Both the position numbers and the translations under genes were made by a program. Positions 34,078-43,353 of a DNA stretch of 64,000 nt are shown here, one piece after another. The DNA is taken from positions 37,752 through 101,751 of the forward strand of contig JBAXED010000002.1 of the NCBI GenBank assembly GCA_037140615.1, written 5' to 3'. A model generated the notes under the pieces. The model was not told the origin of the DNA and did not search any database. It was given only the letters and a program-made list of their open reading frames with translations. Within the stretch, counting starts at the first letter, position 1. Each line of letters begins with the position of its first letter. Source of the DNA: CAINVV01 sp037140615. GTDB taxonomy: Bacteria; Bacteroidota; Bacteroidia; Bacteroidales; Prolixibacteraceae.

Positions 34078-35148
34078 ATGAAGTCTGTAGTTCTACTCCT
34101 TTTGTTCTGCTCATTTTTCTCCTGCCACAATACGGATAAAACGGCCGACGATCCTCCTCTTTGTGTGGTAGACCCAAATCTCCGCTTTTTTACACAAAAC
34201 GAAATGACCGCGGCTTTCAGAAATGACATCATCGAAAAGCTGGCCACTTCAAACCAGACAGATGCCGCCGGAGCCCTGGATAGAAACAAAACAGCCTATT
34301 TTCATGTGCGATTTCAGATGGGAATTTCTCCGCTGGCCGATTATGCAGTTGATGCCCAAAATTCAACCGCCCTCGAAATGGCAGTTCGGGCCATCGAATA
34401 TAGTTTCAAATATCAAATGCCTGATGGAGATTTTCAGCTCATGATTCCAGCCGATCTGGCTGCATCCAGCACTGCAACTGAGGGCGACAAGGTAAGCGGA
34501 ATTGCCTTTTTCTATTCTGCACTTGGATCAGCACTTCTTGCACTACAAGACAATTCTGGCTATCAGAGTCAGCCGGCAGCAAAAAAAAGGATTGAAATTC
34601 TAATTCCACAATACCAAATTTCACTGAGCTATCTAAAATCAAAGACAACACTTCTGAAGCAGATAGATGCCGATGCCCCCAACCGGCTATTTTTTGATGC
34701 CCTCGCATTTTATGCCATGGGGAAATACCTGAACGACCTAGATGCCATGAAAATCGGACTGGGTTTTGCCAATCTCGCCCTCATGAAACAACAACCGGAG
34801 GGCTACTTTTTGGAAGGCGAAGGTTTCGACAGCAGTTACCAGGGGGTAGGCCTCGCCATGGGATTTCGACTGCTTTCAATTCTGAAAAGTGACGAACCCA
34901 TCCGCCAAATGCTATACGACAAATTAGCTTGTGCAACCCGATGGGAATTAACCCGCATAAAACCTACCGGTGAAATCACTACAGACGGCAATTCGCGCGT
35001 ACATGCCGGAGGCGAAACTTTTTTGGGCAAGGAAAAGCAGGTGGCATATACCAGTGTGCTGATTGCTTTGTGGAATATGTACAACTATTCGGGAAAAGAA
35101 GAATACAATGATTTTGCCAACAAAGTGCTGGTATTTTATGTATTATAG
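34078..35148 (+). CDS. Orphan lipoprotein with helical-repeat character
   Basis: 356 residues from the ATG at 34078 (the frame opens at a TTG at 34060). Lipoprotein signal with lipobox FFSC (MKSVVLLLLFCSFFSCHN). The rest is predominantly helical with regular aromatic/alanine patterns (ALEMAVRAIEYSFKYQMPDGDFQ, GIAFFYSALGSALLALQD, FDALAFYAMGKYLNDLDAMKIGLGFANLALMKQQPEGYF) like an (alpha/alpha) toroid of glycan-active enzymes. A repeated P-x-G-(D/Y)-F feature marks the turns. I know no family name. A glycan lyase/hydrolase-related role is possible, not shown. Confidence 0.72.
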   Translation: MKSVVLLLLFCSFFSCHNTDKTADDPPLCVVDPNLRFFTQNEMTAAFRNDIIEKLATSNQTDAAGALDRNKTAYFHVRFQMGISPLADYAVDAQNSTALEMAVRAIEYSFKYQMPDGDFQLMIPADLAASSTATEGDKVSGIAFFYSALGSALLALQDNSGYQSQPAAKKRIEILIPQYQISLSYLKSKTTLLKQIDADAPNRLFFDALAFYAMGKYLNDLDAMKIGLGFANLALMKQQPEGYFLEGEGFDSSYQGVGLAMGFRLLSILKSDEPIRQMLYDKLACATRWELTRIKPTGEITTDGNSRVHAGGETFLGKEKQVAYTSVLIALWNMYNYSGKEEYNDFANKVLVFYVL

Positions 35149-35171
35149 ACCTGGATACCTGACAGGCTTCC

Positions 35172-35210
35172 TTTACACCTGACAGGTTTTGGAAACCTGT
35201 CAGGTGTAAA
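35172..35210. repeat. Palindromic hairpin, ACCTGACAGG core
   Basis: 18-pair stem (35172-35189 with 35193-35210) and loop TGG, preceded by a half copy (ACCTGACAGG at about 35157-35166). It lies between convergent genes and could terminate both. Its reverse complement shares the loop region AGGTTTCCAAAACCT with the hairpin at 1087-1121. Confidence 0.8.
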
Positions 35211-35211
35211 A

Positions 35212-35961
35212 TTAAAACCTCAGCACAAAATCCTCCTTCTGCAAACTTTTTTTGCAAATGAGTATTCCAATTTCGAAAAGATCCAGAGAGATTCTCACCG
35301 CTTCTGCACTTTTGGACTTCGCCCAAACAGCTTCCATTTCGGCGGATGAATGTATTCCGCAAAGAACAACGACCCCGCCGTAAGCAGGTGTAGCCAGTGT
35401 TTGTGAAAGGATGCGCCTACAATCTTCCGGATTCAGTGGATGCTGAACAACGACAAAATCTGAGGCCAGCACTTCTGCCGAACCTTTCAGGGAAATATTT
35501 CCAACCTCATACACCTCCATCAATCGCAGGCAGAATGAGCGATAATGACTGTTTTCGACCTGTGCCTCGAGCTGAATCCGCCGATCGGCCAGTGCCAATG
35601 CGAGAAGTGTCACGCCGAAGGTTGATCCGTAAAACGAGAGAGATTCTGGTTTACAATCATTGACGAGTCTGAAAAGCAATCGGTTAAACTTCTCCGGAAG
35701 AAGATGCTGTTTCTTGGTAGAATCAGAATCCGATCCGGGTTTGGCGTCATATAACTGTTGATAGGTTTCGCCATCCAGCATCCTCAGCGTACTTCTGACA
35801 TTCTCTTCGGCTGCTGTCAGCAACGGATATGCTGAATAAAAACCCCTGTTCTCTATCACTTCCGTTATCAGCCTGAAAAGAAACGGCGAATGAATGCCGT
35901 GTCCCTTCCTATGGCCGGCGCCAATTAGATATTTGATGTATTTCAGGGTGCGAATATTCAT
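35212..35961 (-). CDS. Degenerate class I SAM-methyltransferase-like protein
   Basis: 249 residues. The N-terminal block YIKYLIGAGHRKGHGIHSPFLFRLI is a hallmark of a Bacteroidota methyltransferase-like family. The Rossmann loop reads LSFYGSTFGVTLLALAL instead of a clear GxGxG, and the usual acidic residue after strand 2 is unclear, so activity is doubtful. Divergent from recG; its start codon is 8 bases from a tandem array that in the direction of transcription reads the same as the one in front of recG. Confidence 0.72.
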   Translation of the reverse strand: MNIRTLKYIKYLIGAGHRKGHGIHSPFLFRLITEVIENRGFYSAYPLLTAAEENVRSTLRMLDGETYQQLYDAKPGSDSDSTKKQHLLPEKFNRLLFRLVNDCKPESLSFYGSTFGVTLLALALADRRIQLEAQVENSHYRSFCLRLMEVYEVGNISLKGSAEVLASDFVVVQHPLNPEDCRRILSQTLATPAYGGVVVLCGIHSSAEMEAVWAKSKSAEAVRISLDLFEIGILICKKSLQKEDFVLRF

Positions 35962-35968
35962 AGAAGAA

Positions 35969-36007
35969 GTGACTAAAGTGAACTAGAGTGAACTAAAGTG
36001 AGCTAAA
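35969..36007. repeat. Left arm array GTGA(A)CTAAA
   Basis: Units of 9, 10, 10 and 10 bases (GTGACTAAA, GTGAACTAGA, GTGAACTAAA, GTGAGCTAAA), directly upstream of the methyltransferase-like gene. Inverse complement of the right arm at 36085-36163. Confidence 0.9.
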
Positions 36008-36084
36008 GTTAGGAAGAAAGAAAATTGATCTTTCAACCGTTGGATTATTTAAGGTAAAAATAGCTATTTTCGGCATGGCGAAGT

Positions 36085-36163
36085 ACTTTAGTCACTCTAG
36101 TTCACTTTAGTCACTTTAGTCACTTTAGTCACTTTAGTCACTTTAGTTCACTTTAGTTCACTT
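36085..36163. repeat. Right arm array ACTTTAGT(T)C in front of recG
   Basis: Eight units of 9 or 10 bases (9,10,9,9,9,9,10,10) plus a partial ACTT, ending three bases before the recG ATG. With the left arm it frames a 77-base spacer (36008-36084). Confidence 0.92.
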
Positions 36164-36166
36164 CCC

Positions 36167-38263
36167 ATGTTGGCCCAAGAAATAAAATTCCTCCCCGGAG
36201 TCGGTCCTAAAAGAGCGGCTATCCTTACCCAGGAGCTGAAAATATCTTCAGTGGCTGAGCTGATCTATTATTTTCCATACAAATACATCGACCGGACCAA
36301 ATTTTACAAAATCAGGGAGATCAACGAGACCCTGCCTTTTATTCAGATCAAAGGCGTGATTACGACACTGGAAACCATCGGCGAAGGACGGGCACAAAGG
36401 ATGATAGGCAATTTTTACGATGGTGAAAATCAGATGGAACTGGTGTGGTTCAGAGGCATCAAATTTGTCAAATCGACCCTCAAAACAAATTTCCCGTATG
36501 TCATCTTCGGAAAGCCAACAGAATTCAACGGCAAATGGAAATTGGTTCATCCCGAGATAGAAGAAGCTGTCGCCGAAATTGAGAAGAAAGAAGGATATAT
36601 CCAGCCTTTCTACAACACAAGCGAGAAAATGAAGAGCAACTTTCTCGTTTCCAAATCGATTCAAAAATTCCAATACACAGCCCTGCAACTTTGCAAAGAC
36701 AAAATAACCGAGACGCTTCCTGCCTGGCTGATTGACCAGCTAAAACTGATGCCCCTGGAAACGGCCTTGATCAATATCCATTTCCCTGCCGATCCTCAAA
36801 CCCTTCGCTATGCCGAATACAGACTGAAATTCGAAGAGCTCTTTTACATCCAGCTCAAACTGCTTCACCTGAAACACGAACGTCAAAATAAATTCAAAGG
36901 ACAAATTTTCAAGGAGGTGGGATCCCATTTTAATGATTTCTTTCACCACCATCTCCCATTCGAACTCACCGGTGCACAAAAGCGCGTCATCAAGGAGATC
37001 AGAAAGGATACTCTGGCGGGGAAGCAGATGAACCGGCTCCTTCAGGGCGATGTCGGCAGTGGCAAGACCATGGTCGCCCTCATGATTTCGCTGATTGCCA
37101 TGGACAACGGATTTCAGGCGTGCATGATGGCTCCGACTGAAATCCTGGCGCAACAGCACCATCAATCGGTATTGAAACTAATAGGGGACTTGCCGGTCAA
37201 TGTCAAGCTGCTTACAGGCTCGACCAAGAAATCTGAACGTCTTATTATCCATCAGCAACTGTTGGATGGCTCATTAAATTTACTGATTGGCACCCATGCC
37301 TTGCTGGAAGATATAGTGGAATTTAAGAACCTGGGCATCGTTGTCATCGATGAGCAGCACCGATTTGGCGTGATGCAAAGAGCCAAGATGTGGCGCAAAA
37401 ATTTCATTCCACCACATGTGCTCGTGATGACGGCAACTCCCATCCCCCGCACCCTGGCTATGACTGTATATGGAGATCTGGATGTGTCGGTCATCGATGA
37501 ACTTCCTCCGGGGCGAAAACCGATTCGTACATTCCATTATTACGACAATCACCGGGCCGAATTGAACCAGTTTATCAAAAAAGAGATCGCCCTGGGGCGC
37601 CAGATATACATTGTCTTTCCCTTGATCAAAGAATCCGAGAAACTTGATTTTAAAAACCTGGAAGAGGGATTCGAACATTTGAGGATCGCCTTTCCCACAC
37701 CAGAATACAGCATTAGCATGGTGCACGGGAAGATGAAGTCTGCTGCCAAGGAAGAAGAGATGCAGCGGTTTAAAAGGGGCGAAACGCAGATTTTGGTGGC
37801 AACCACGGTCATAGAGGTTGGCGTAGATGTGCCAAATGCCTCCGTGATGGTCATTGAAAGTACCGAAAGATTTGGGCTGTCTCAACTGCATCAACTCCGA
37901 GGCAGAGTTGGAAGGGGCGCAGACCAATCCTATTGCATCCTGATGAGCAGCGTGAAACTTAGTCACGAAAGCAGGCAACGTATTGAAACAATGGTCGGCA
38001 CCAACGACGGATTTGAAATTGCCGAAGCCGACATGCGCCTGCGCGGCCCAGGAGATTTGGAAGGGACACAACAAAGCGGTCTGGCCTTTGACCTCCGTAT
38101 CTCCAATTTGGCCAAAGACGGACAGATTCTGCAATATGCCCGCGACAAGGCTGAGGAGATTTTGACCACTGATCCATTGCTCCACAGTCCCGAAAATACC
38201 ATCCTGACCAAACAGTTGATGGCACTTCGCAAAAATCACCTGAACTGGGGCGCGATAAGTTAA
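36167..38263 (+). CDS. recG: ATP-dependent DNA helicase RecG
   Basis: 698 residues, full length. N-terminal helical/OB wedge (LPGVGPKRAAILTQEL, then YFPYKYIDR), Walker A GDVGSGKT, DEQHRFG (motif II), TATPIPRT (motif III), TTVIEVGVDVPNASVMVIE and HQLRGRVGRG (V/VI), and the C-terminal TRG-like part. RecG remodels stalled replication forks and branched DNA. The start ATG follows the tandem array after CCC; the only promoter-like sequence is TATTTTCG at 36065-36072 in the spacer (7 of 8 to the -7 consensus). Confidence 0.97.
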   Translation: MLAQEIKFLPGVGPKRAAILTQELKISSVAELIYYFPYKYIDRTKFYKIREINETLPFIQIKGVITTLETIGEGRAQRMIGNFYDGENQMELVWFRGIKFVKSTLKTNFPYVIFGKPTEFNGKWKLVHPEIEEAVAEIEKKEGYIQPFYNTSEKMKSNFLVSKSIQKFQYTALQLCKDKITETLPAWLIDQLKLMPLETALINIHFPADPQTLRYAEYRLKFEELFYIQLKLLHLKHERQNKFKGQIFKEVGSHFNDFFHHHLPFELTGAQKRVIKEIRKDTLAGKQMNRLLQGDVGSGKTMVALMISLIAMDNGFQACMMAPTEILAQQHHQSVLKLIGDLPVNVKLLTGSTKKSERLIIHQQLLDGSLNLLIGTHALLEDIVEFKNLGIVVIDEQHRFGVMQRAKMWRKNFIPPHVLVMTATPIPRTLAMTVYGDLDVSVIDELPPGRKPIRTFHYYDNHRAELNQFIKKEIALGRQIYIVFPLIKESEKLDFKNLEEGFEHLRIAFPTPEYSISMVHGKMKSAAKEEEMQRFKRGETQILVATTVIEVGVDVPNASVMVIESTERFGLSQLHQLRGRVGRGADQSYCILMSSVKLSHESRQRIETMVGTNDGFEIAEADMRLRGPGDLEGTQQSGLAFDLRISNLAKDGQILQYARDKAEEILTTDPLLHSPENTILTKQLMALRKNHLNWGAIS

Positions 38264-38429
38264 TTTAACATTAATACTCACCTCAAGAAATCGCGGCCGA
38301 CTTAGAAATTGTCTATTTTTAATGTATACCAAGCTTTGTTCAAAAATCTCAGAATAATAGATTTTACAGAGGTCTAAAGAATAAGTATCCTTTTATTACT
38401 GAAGAGAAGCTCCAACAAAAACGATTGCG

Positions 38430-38867
38430 GTGAATACCCATCTGATAAACCACGTAGGAACCATAAAATCAATTAACAATCAACATCTTATTGTTAAAAT
38501 AATTTCCCAGTCCGCTTGTTCGTCCTGCCATGCCAAAGGTGCCTGCTCATCTTCAGAACAGAAAGAAAAGGAGATTGAGGTAGATTATAGCGGGGATATA
38601 TTTAGGATTGGAGAAGAGGTGCTTGTCGTTGCCACCTTAGCCCAGGGTTACAAAGCACTACTTTTCGCCTATGTGCTTCCTCTCCTCCTGCTGGTAAGCT
38701 CTCTCATGATTTTTTCATCGATCAGCAAAGTGGAGGCAACTGCTGCATTGGGATCTCTGCTTTTGCTGGTTCCGTATTATTTGTTGCTCTATCATTTCCG
38801 CCATAGGCTAAAAAACTCTTTCCATTTTATGGTCCAAAAACAGCAAAATATCTCCCAATATGAGTGA
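38430..38867 (+). CDS. rseC: RseC/MucC-family membrane protein of the Rnf cluster
   Basis: 145 residues. The beginning has the typical CSSCHAKGACSS cysteine cluster of RseC/SoxR-reducing proteins, followed by two transmembrane helices (LLFAYVLPLLLLVSSLMIF, AALGSLLLLVPYYLLLY). In Bacteroidota it is the first gene of the Rnf operon. The stop overlaps rnfB by 8 bases, so expression is coupled. The exact task is unknown; a role in assembling or adjusting Rnf, as for RsxC/RseC in reducing SoxR, is inferred. Confidence 0.9.
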   Translation: MNTHLINHVGTIKSINNQHLIVKIISQSACSSCHAKGACSSSEQKEKEIEVDYSGDIFRIGEEVLVVATLAQGYKALLFAYVLPLLLLVSSLMIFSSISKVEATAALGSLLLLVPYYLLLYHFRHRLKNSFHFMVQKQQNISQYE

Positions 38868-39714
38868 CACTCTCATCTACACCATTCTGGTTATCAGCGC
38901 CATCGGGGCTTTATCTGCCGTGATATTGTACTTCGTATCTCAAAAATTTCAGGTTTACGAAGATCCTCGCATCGATGAAGCCGAGGCTCTCCTGCCCGCT
39001 TCCAATTGCGGAAGTTGCGGTTTCGCTGGATGCAGGGCTTTTGCAGAGGCTTGTGTGGCTGCAGAGAATCTTTCGCAACTCTCTTGTCCGGTAGGCGGAA
39101 AGGATACCATGAAGGCATTGGCCGAATACCTGGGAATGGAAGTCGTGTCTGTTGCCTCCAATACTGCCATCGTGCTTTGCAATGGGACTTGTGACTATCG
39201 CCCAAAGACAAGCAAATATGATGGTGTTCAAACTTGCAGCGCCATCAGTTCTGTCTATGGCGGCGAAACCGACTGTCAATATGGTTGCCTTGGATTCGGC
39301 GATTGTGTTCCGGCCTGTCAATTTGATGCCATACACATGAATCTTACTACCGGACTGCCGGAAGTTGATGACATCAAATGCAACGGATGCGGCGCATGTG
39401 TATCGGCTTGTCCGAAAATGCTGATGCAGCTGCGGAAACAAATGCCAAAAAGCAGAAAGGTTTTCGTAGCCTGCAACAATAAAGACAAAGGGCCGGTGGC
39501 CTCAAAAGCTTGCAAGGTTGCCTGTACCGGGTGCAAGAAATGCGCTACTGTTTGTATCTTCGATGCCATTGGGATGGAAAACAATCTGGCATTTATCGAT
39601 TCATACAAATGCACCCTTTGCAGAAAATGTGTATCGGTTTGCCCTTCCGGATCAATCCTGGAAATCAATTTTCCGGCCCGAAAATTAAAGAACGAAGAAG
39701 TGCCGGTTGAATAG
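38860..39714 (+). CDS. rnfB: Rnf complex subunit B, ferredoxin-type
   Basis: 284 residues. One N-terminal membrane helix (LIYTILVISAIGALSAVILYFV), a CGSCGFAGCRAFAEAC 4Fe-4S domain and several further motifs (CNGCGACVSACP, CTGCKKCATVC, CTLCRKCVSVCP) as in the multi-cluster RnfB. It accepts electrons from reduced ferredoxin and hands them to the rest of the complex. Second gene of the operon. Confidence 0.97.
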   Translation: MSDTLIYTILVISAIGALSAVILYFVSQKFQVYEDPRIDEAEALLPASNCGSCGFAGCRAFAEACVAAENLSQLSCPVGGKDTMKALAEYLGMEVVSVASNTAIVLCNGTCDYRPKTSKYDGVQTCSAISSVYGGETDCQYGCLGFGDCVPACQFDAIHMNLTTGLPEVDDIKCNGCGACVSACPKMLMQLRKQMPKSRKVFVACNNKDKGPVASKACKVACTGCKKCATVCIFDAIGMENNLAFIDSYKCTLCRKCVSVCPSGSILEINFPARKLKNEEVPVE

Positions 39715-39758
39715 GTATTGGCAAAGAAGCTATTTATCAAATATAAGTCTATCAATAA

Positions 39759-41138
39759 ATGCTAAAGACATTCAAACTCGGAGGTGTCCACCCAAAAGGG
39801 GAAAAACTGACAGCAGGAATCGCCATTCAGCCTCTTCCCCTTCCGAAAGAAGTGGTCCTCCCAATTGCGCAACACATTGGTGCACTGCCAACTGTGGTGG
39901 TTAAAAAAGGAGATCTGGTGAAGACGGGAAGTATCATCGCCCGTTCTGAAGGCCCTGTCTCCTCGAACCTCCACTCCCCTGTTTCAGGAAAAGTGATCAA
40001 AATCGAGGAGAGTCTTGATGCATCTGGGTTCAAAAAAAAATCAGTCGTCATCGAAACGGAAGGAGATGTTTGGGAGGAGTCGATCTCCCGGGGTCTTCCT
40101 CAAGCTAATTTCGAGAGCCTCTCGGCAGTCGCAATTCTGGAAAAGATCCGCGAAGCAGGAATCGTCGGCATGGGGGGAGCATCCTTTCCAACCTACGTCA
40201 AACTGGAAATACCTGCCGGGATGAAGGTCGACACGCTTTTGATCAACGGGGTCGAGTGCGAGCCTTTCCTCACTTCCGACCACCGGTTGATGCTCGAACA
40301 TGGAGAAGAAATCCTGAAGGGCACCACCCTGCTCATGAAAGTTTTGAATGTTCAGAAAGCCATCGTTGGCATCGAAATAAACAAACCCGATGCCATCCTT
40401 CTATTGAACAAATTAGCCAAAAACTACCCAGGCATCGAAGTTGAAGCACTGCAAATTAAATATCCACAGGGAAGTGAAAAACAGCTGATCCATGCCATGA
40501 CAGGCAGAATGGTTGCTCCGGGTGCACTTCCGGCTTCGGCAGGTGTAATTGTACAGAACGTTGGAACCGCCTACGCTGTCTACGAAGCAGTTGCCAAAAA
40601 TAAGCCACTGATCGAAAGAGTGGTAACGGTTACCGGAAAGGGCCTCTCCAAGCCAGGTAATTTCCTGGTAAGGATCGGAACACCCATCAGTGATTTGATC
40701 AAAGCCGCCGGCGGACTGCCGGAAAATACAGGCAAGGTGATCATCGGCGGACCAATGATGGGCAAGGCCATCGCCAACCTGAATATTCCCGTCACCAAAG
40801 GGATGTCAGGAATTGTCCTGCTACCTGTTGAAGAGGCAGTCAGATTGGAAGAAGTGACTTGCATCCGCTGTGCCAGATGCGTGGAAGGCTGTCCGATGAA
40901 TCTCGAGCCATACTTGCTGATGGCACTTTCAGGGAAAGGTTTCTGGGAAAGAGCCGAGGCCAATCACATCACAGATTGCATGGAGTGCGGCTCCTGTTCC
41001 TTTACCTGTCCCTCCTGCCGGCCTGTGCTGGATTATATCAGATCAGGAAAATCACAAGTAGGAAAGATCATCCAATCACGCAAAAACAGTGCCTCAGCAG
41101 ATATAAAATCTTCTATCAAACCAGCTATTTCAGAATGA
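39759..41138 (+). CDS. rnfC: Rnf complex subunit C, FMN/NADH-binding
   Basis: 459 residues. Begins FKLGGVHPKGEKL (typical for RnfC), contains the GMGGASFPTYVKL glycine-rich site and the INGVECEPFLTSDHRL block for FMN/NADH, and ends with two 4Fe-4S motifs (CIRCARCVEGCP, CMECGSCSFTCP). It passes electrons to NAD. Stop overlaps rnfD by ATGA. Confidence 0.97.
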   Translation: MLKTFKLGGVHPKGEKLTAGIAIQPLPLPKEVVLPIAQHIGALPTVVVKKGDLVKTGSIIARSEGPVSSNLHSPVSGKVIKIEESLDASGFKKKSVVIETEGDVWEESISRGLPQANFESLSAVAILEKIREAGIVGMGGASFPTYVKLEIPAGMKVDTLLINGVECEPFLTSDHRLMLEHGEEILKGTTLLMKVLNVQKAIVGIEINKPDAILLLNKLAKNYPGIEVEALQIKYPQGSEKQLIHAMTGRMVAPGALPASAGVIVQNVGTAYAVYEAVAKNKPLIERVVTVTGKGLSKPGNFLVRIGTPISDLIKAAGGLPENTGKVIIGGPMMGKAIANLNIPVTKGMSGIVLLPVEEAVRLEEVTCIRCARCVEGCPMNLEPYLLMALSGKGFWERAEANHITDCMECGSCSFTCPSCRPVLDYIRSGKSQVGKIIQSRKNSASADIKSSIKPAISE

Positions 41139-42118
41139 GCCAACTACTAACCGTCTCACCGTCGCCACACACCAAAAGCGACGATACCATTCCGAAAATC
41201 ATGCGAAGTGTCATCGTGGCACTGATACCCGTGATGGTCCTGTCGACCATCTTTTTCGGACTTCACAGTCTGAGAATTATGCTGGCAGCAGTCCTCTCCT
41301 GTGTGTTTTTTGAGTACGCCATCCAAAAATTTATTTTAAAAGTTCCAACCACTGTGCGGGATGGTTCTGCGGTTATCACCGGACTGCTGCTCGCCTTTAA
41401 CCTGCCTGCAGGATTGCCGGTCGGACTGATCGTCCTCGGATCGCTGGTTGCCATCGGAATAGCCAAGCTATCATTTGGCGGTCTCGGCCAAAATCCATTC
41501 AATCCGGCGTTGGTGGGTCGCGTGTTTTTGCTGATCTCATTCCCTGTTCAGATGACGACCTGGACAGCCAATATCACAGCTGCCGATTCATTTACCGGTG
41601 CCACTCCTCTTGGAATTTTAAAAGAGGGTATAAAAAGCGGTAAATCTCTGGCTACCCTTGCATCCGATGCTCAGATTCCTGGTTATCTGGATATGTTCTG
41701 GGGCAACATGAGCGGATCGCTTGGCGAAATTTCGGCCATTGCCATCATCCTCGGAGGTGTTTATCTGATTTGGAAGAAAATTATCACCTGGCACATTCCG
41801 GTAGCCGTGCTGGGTTCGATATTCATTTTCGAAGGTATCCTCTGGCTTATCGCACCCGATCGCTTTATGGATCCAGTGTTTCACCTGGTAACAGGTGGCG
41901 TGATGCTAGGTGCTTTCTTTATGGCAACAGACCTCACGACATCACCCATGACTCCCATTGGGAAAATAATTTTTGGTATCGGTATTGGAGTGATTACGAT
42001 GTGTATCCGCAATTTCGGTGCCTATCCCGAAGGAATATCTTTTGCCATCTTGATCATGAATGGCTTCACCCCTCTGATCAACGCTAAAATCAAACCCAAA
42101 AGATTCGGAGGAAAGTAA
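41135..42118 (+). CDS. rnfD: Rnf complex subunit D
   Basis: 327 residues from the ATG at 41135, which overlaps the rnfC stop; the longer open frame upstream is not coding. About eight to nine transmembrane helices; the conserved FMN-attachment region (DSFTGATPLG, with the covalent flavin threonine) is recognisable, as well as the NPFNPALVGRVFL motif. Forms the ion-translocating membrane core with RnfA and RnfE. Confidence 0.96.
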   Translation: MSQLLTVSPSPHTKSDDTIPKIMRSVIVALIPVMVLSTIFFGLHSLRIMLAAVLSCVFFEYAIQKFILKVPTTVRDGSAVITGLLLAFNLPAGLPVGLIVLGSLVAIGIAKLSFGGLGQNPFNPALVGRVFLLISFPVQMTTWTANITAADSFTGATPLGILKEGIKSGKSLATLASDAQIPGYLDMFWGNMSGSLGEISAIAIILGGVYLIWKKIITWHIPVAVLGSIFIFEGILWLIAPDRFMDPVFHLVTGGVMLGAFFMATDLTTSPMTPIGKIIFGIGIGVITMCIRNFGAYPEGISFAILIMNGFTPLINAKIKPKRFGGK

Positions 42119-42120
42119 AC

Positions 42121-42768
42121 ATGGCACTACCCGTATCCAATTTTAAAAATATGTTCCTGGCACTTTTCGCCGTGACTTTCGTTGCATCGGCAATTCTGGG
42201 CGTTGTCAATGAAGCCACAAAATCGGCTATCATCAAGGCAGATATCGAACAACAAAATTCGGCCATCGCAACGATCCTTCCTCCATTTGCCTACCTTGGA
42301 TCTGCCTACAAGGTATTGCCTGCAGGAGAACAGGACTCGCTTCAGTTCTTTCCGGCTTTTAGCAAAGACAGCAGCCTCATCGGCACTGCTGTAAAAAGCT
42401 ACTCCAGGAAAGGATTTTCAGGGTTAATTACCGTGATGGTCGGACTCAGTTCCGATGGAAATATTTCAGGATTCAAGATCCTGGAGCACAAGGAAACCCC
42501 CGGACTGGGTTCCAGAATGGCCCTTTGGTTCTCAGATAAAAGCAAACCCAAACAAAGTATTTTAGGCATCAATCCCGAGATATCCAATTTCGCGGTAGTG
42601 AAGGATGGCGGTTCGATCGATGCCATTACTGCTGCAACAATCTCATCCAGAGCTTTTTTAGAGTCTGTAAAAAGAGCTCATAAAGCTTGGAAAAATGATT
42701 CATCAAATCACAAACTGAAATCAACTACCGTGAAAACTGAACTTTCAAAAAAAGGAGGTGCCCTATGA
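42121..42768 (+). CDS. rnfG: Rnf complex subunit G, FMN-binding
   Basis: 215 residues. One N-terminal transmembrane helix (MFLALFAVTFVASAILGVV), then a periplasmic FMN domain; the FMN attachment motif SGxT-like appears as DAITAATISSRA. Hands electrons along the periplasmic flavin path. Overlaps rnfE by four bases. Confidence 0.95.
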   Translation: MALPVSNFKNMFLALFAVTFVASAILGVVNEATKSAIIKADIEQQNSAIATILPPFAYLGSAYKVLPAGEQDSLQFFPAFSKDSSLIGTAVKSYSRKGFSGLITVMVGLSSDGNISGFKILEHKETPGLGSRMALWFSDKSKPKQSILGINPEISNFAVVKDGGSIDAITAATISSRAFLESVKRAHKAWKNDSSNHKLKSTTVKTELSKKGGAL

Positions 42769-43349
42769 ATCGCATGCAAACTTTTTTGAACGGATTGATG
42801 AAAGAAAACCCCATATTCGTCATCATGCTGGGCATGTGTCCAACGCTGGGGGTTTCATCCAACGCCATCAACGGCATTGGCATGGGGTTGGCTACCACCT
42901 TTGTACTGGTCATGTCGAACCTGATAGTGTCACTGGTAGCAGGATATATTCCTGATAAAGTGCGCATTCCAAGTTATGTGGTGATCATCGCAACTTTTGT
43001 AACAGTAGTGCAGCTCACCATGCAGGCGTGGTTGCCATCACTTTACGCTTCTCTCGGCCTTTTTATTCCGCTGATTGTTGTCAACTGCATCGTCCTGGGA
43101 AGGGCCGAAGCATTTGCCTGCAAAAACGGTGCGGTCCTTTCAATCCTTGACGGACTCGGCATGGGATTTGGCTTCACATTTGCCCTCACGCTGCTGGGTT
43201 CCATTCGCGAACTGCTGGGCACCGGTAAGATTTTCAATCTGGTTATCTATCCCGAGCAATATGGAAGTTTGCTCTTCGTACTTGCTCCCGGCGCATTTAT
43301 CGTATTGGGTTACCTGATCGCCATCATCAACAGAATCAAAAAAACCTGA
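42765..43349 (+). CDS. rnfE: Rnf complex subunit E
   Basis: 194 residues, six predicted transmembrane helices. The start NGLMKENPIFVIMLGMCPTLGVSSN and LVVNCIVLGRAEAFA are characteristic. It shares fold and inverse topology with RnfA; both carry the intramembrane iron site (Cys in MCPTLG and NCIVLGR). Confidence 0.96.
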   Translation: MNRMQTFLNGLMKENPIFVIMLGMCPTLGVSSNAINGIGMGLATTFVLVMSNLIVSLVAGYIPDKVRIPSYVVIIATFVTVVQLTMQAWLPSLYASLGLFIPLIVVNCIVLGRAEAFACKNGAVLSILDGLGMGFGFTFALTLLGSIRELLGTGKIFNLVIYPEQYGSLLFVLAPGAFIVLGYLIAIINRIKKT

Positions 43350-43353
43350 TCTC

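Noticed and set aside
35969..36163. CRISPR-like array
   Set aside because: The units are 9-10 bases without spacers and no cas genes are near; they are plain tandem repeats.
37280..38332. 350-codon minus-strand frame opposite recG
   Set aside because: Shadow of recG codon usage; no motif and no start context.
40859..41134. N-terminal extension of the RnfD frame
   Set aside because: It lies entirely within rnfC in another frame, and the family start MSQLLTVSPSPHTKSDDT is at 41135 in an ATGA overlap.
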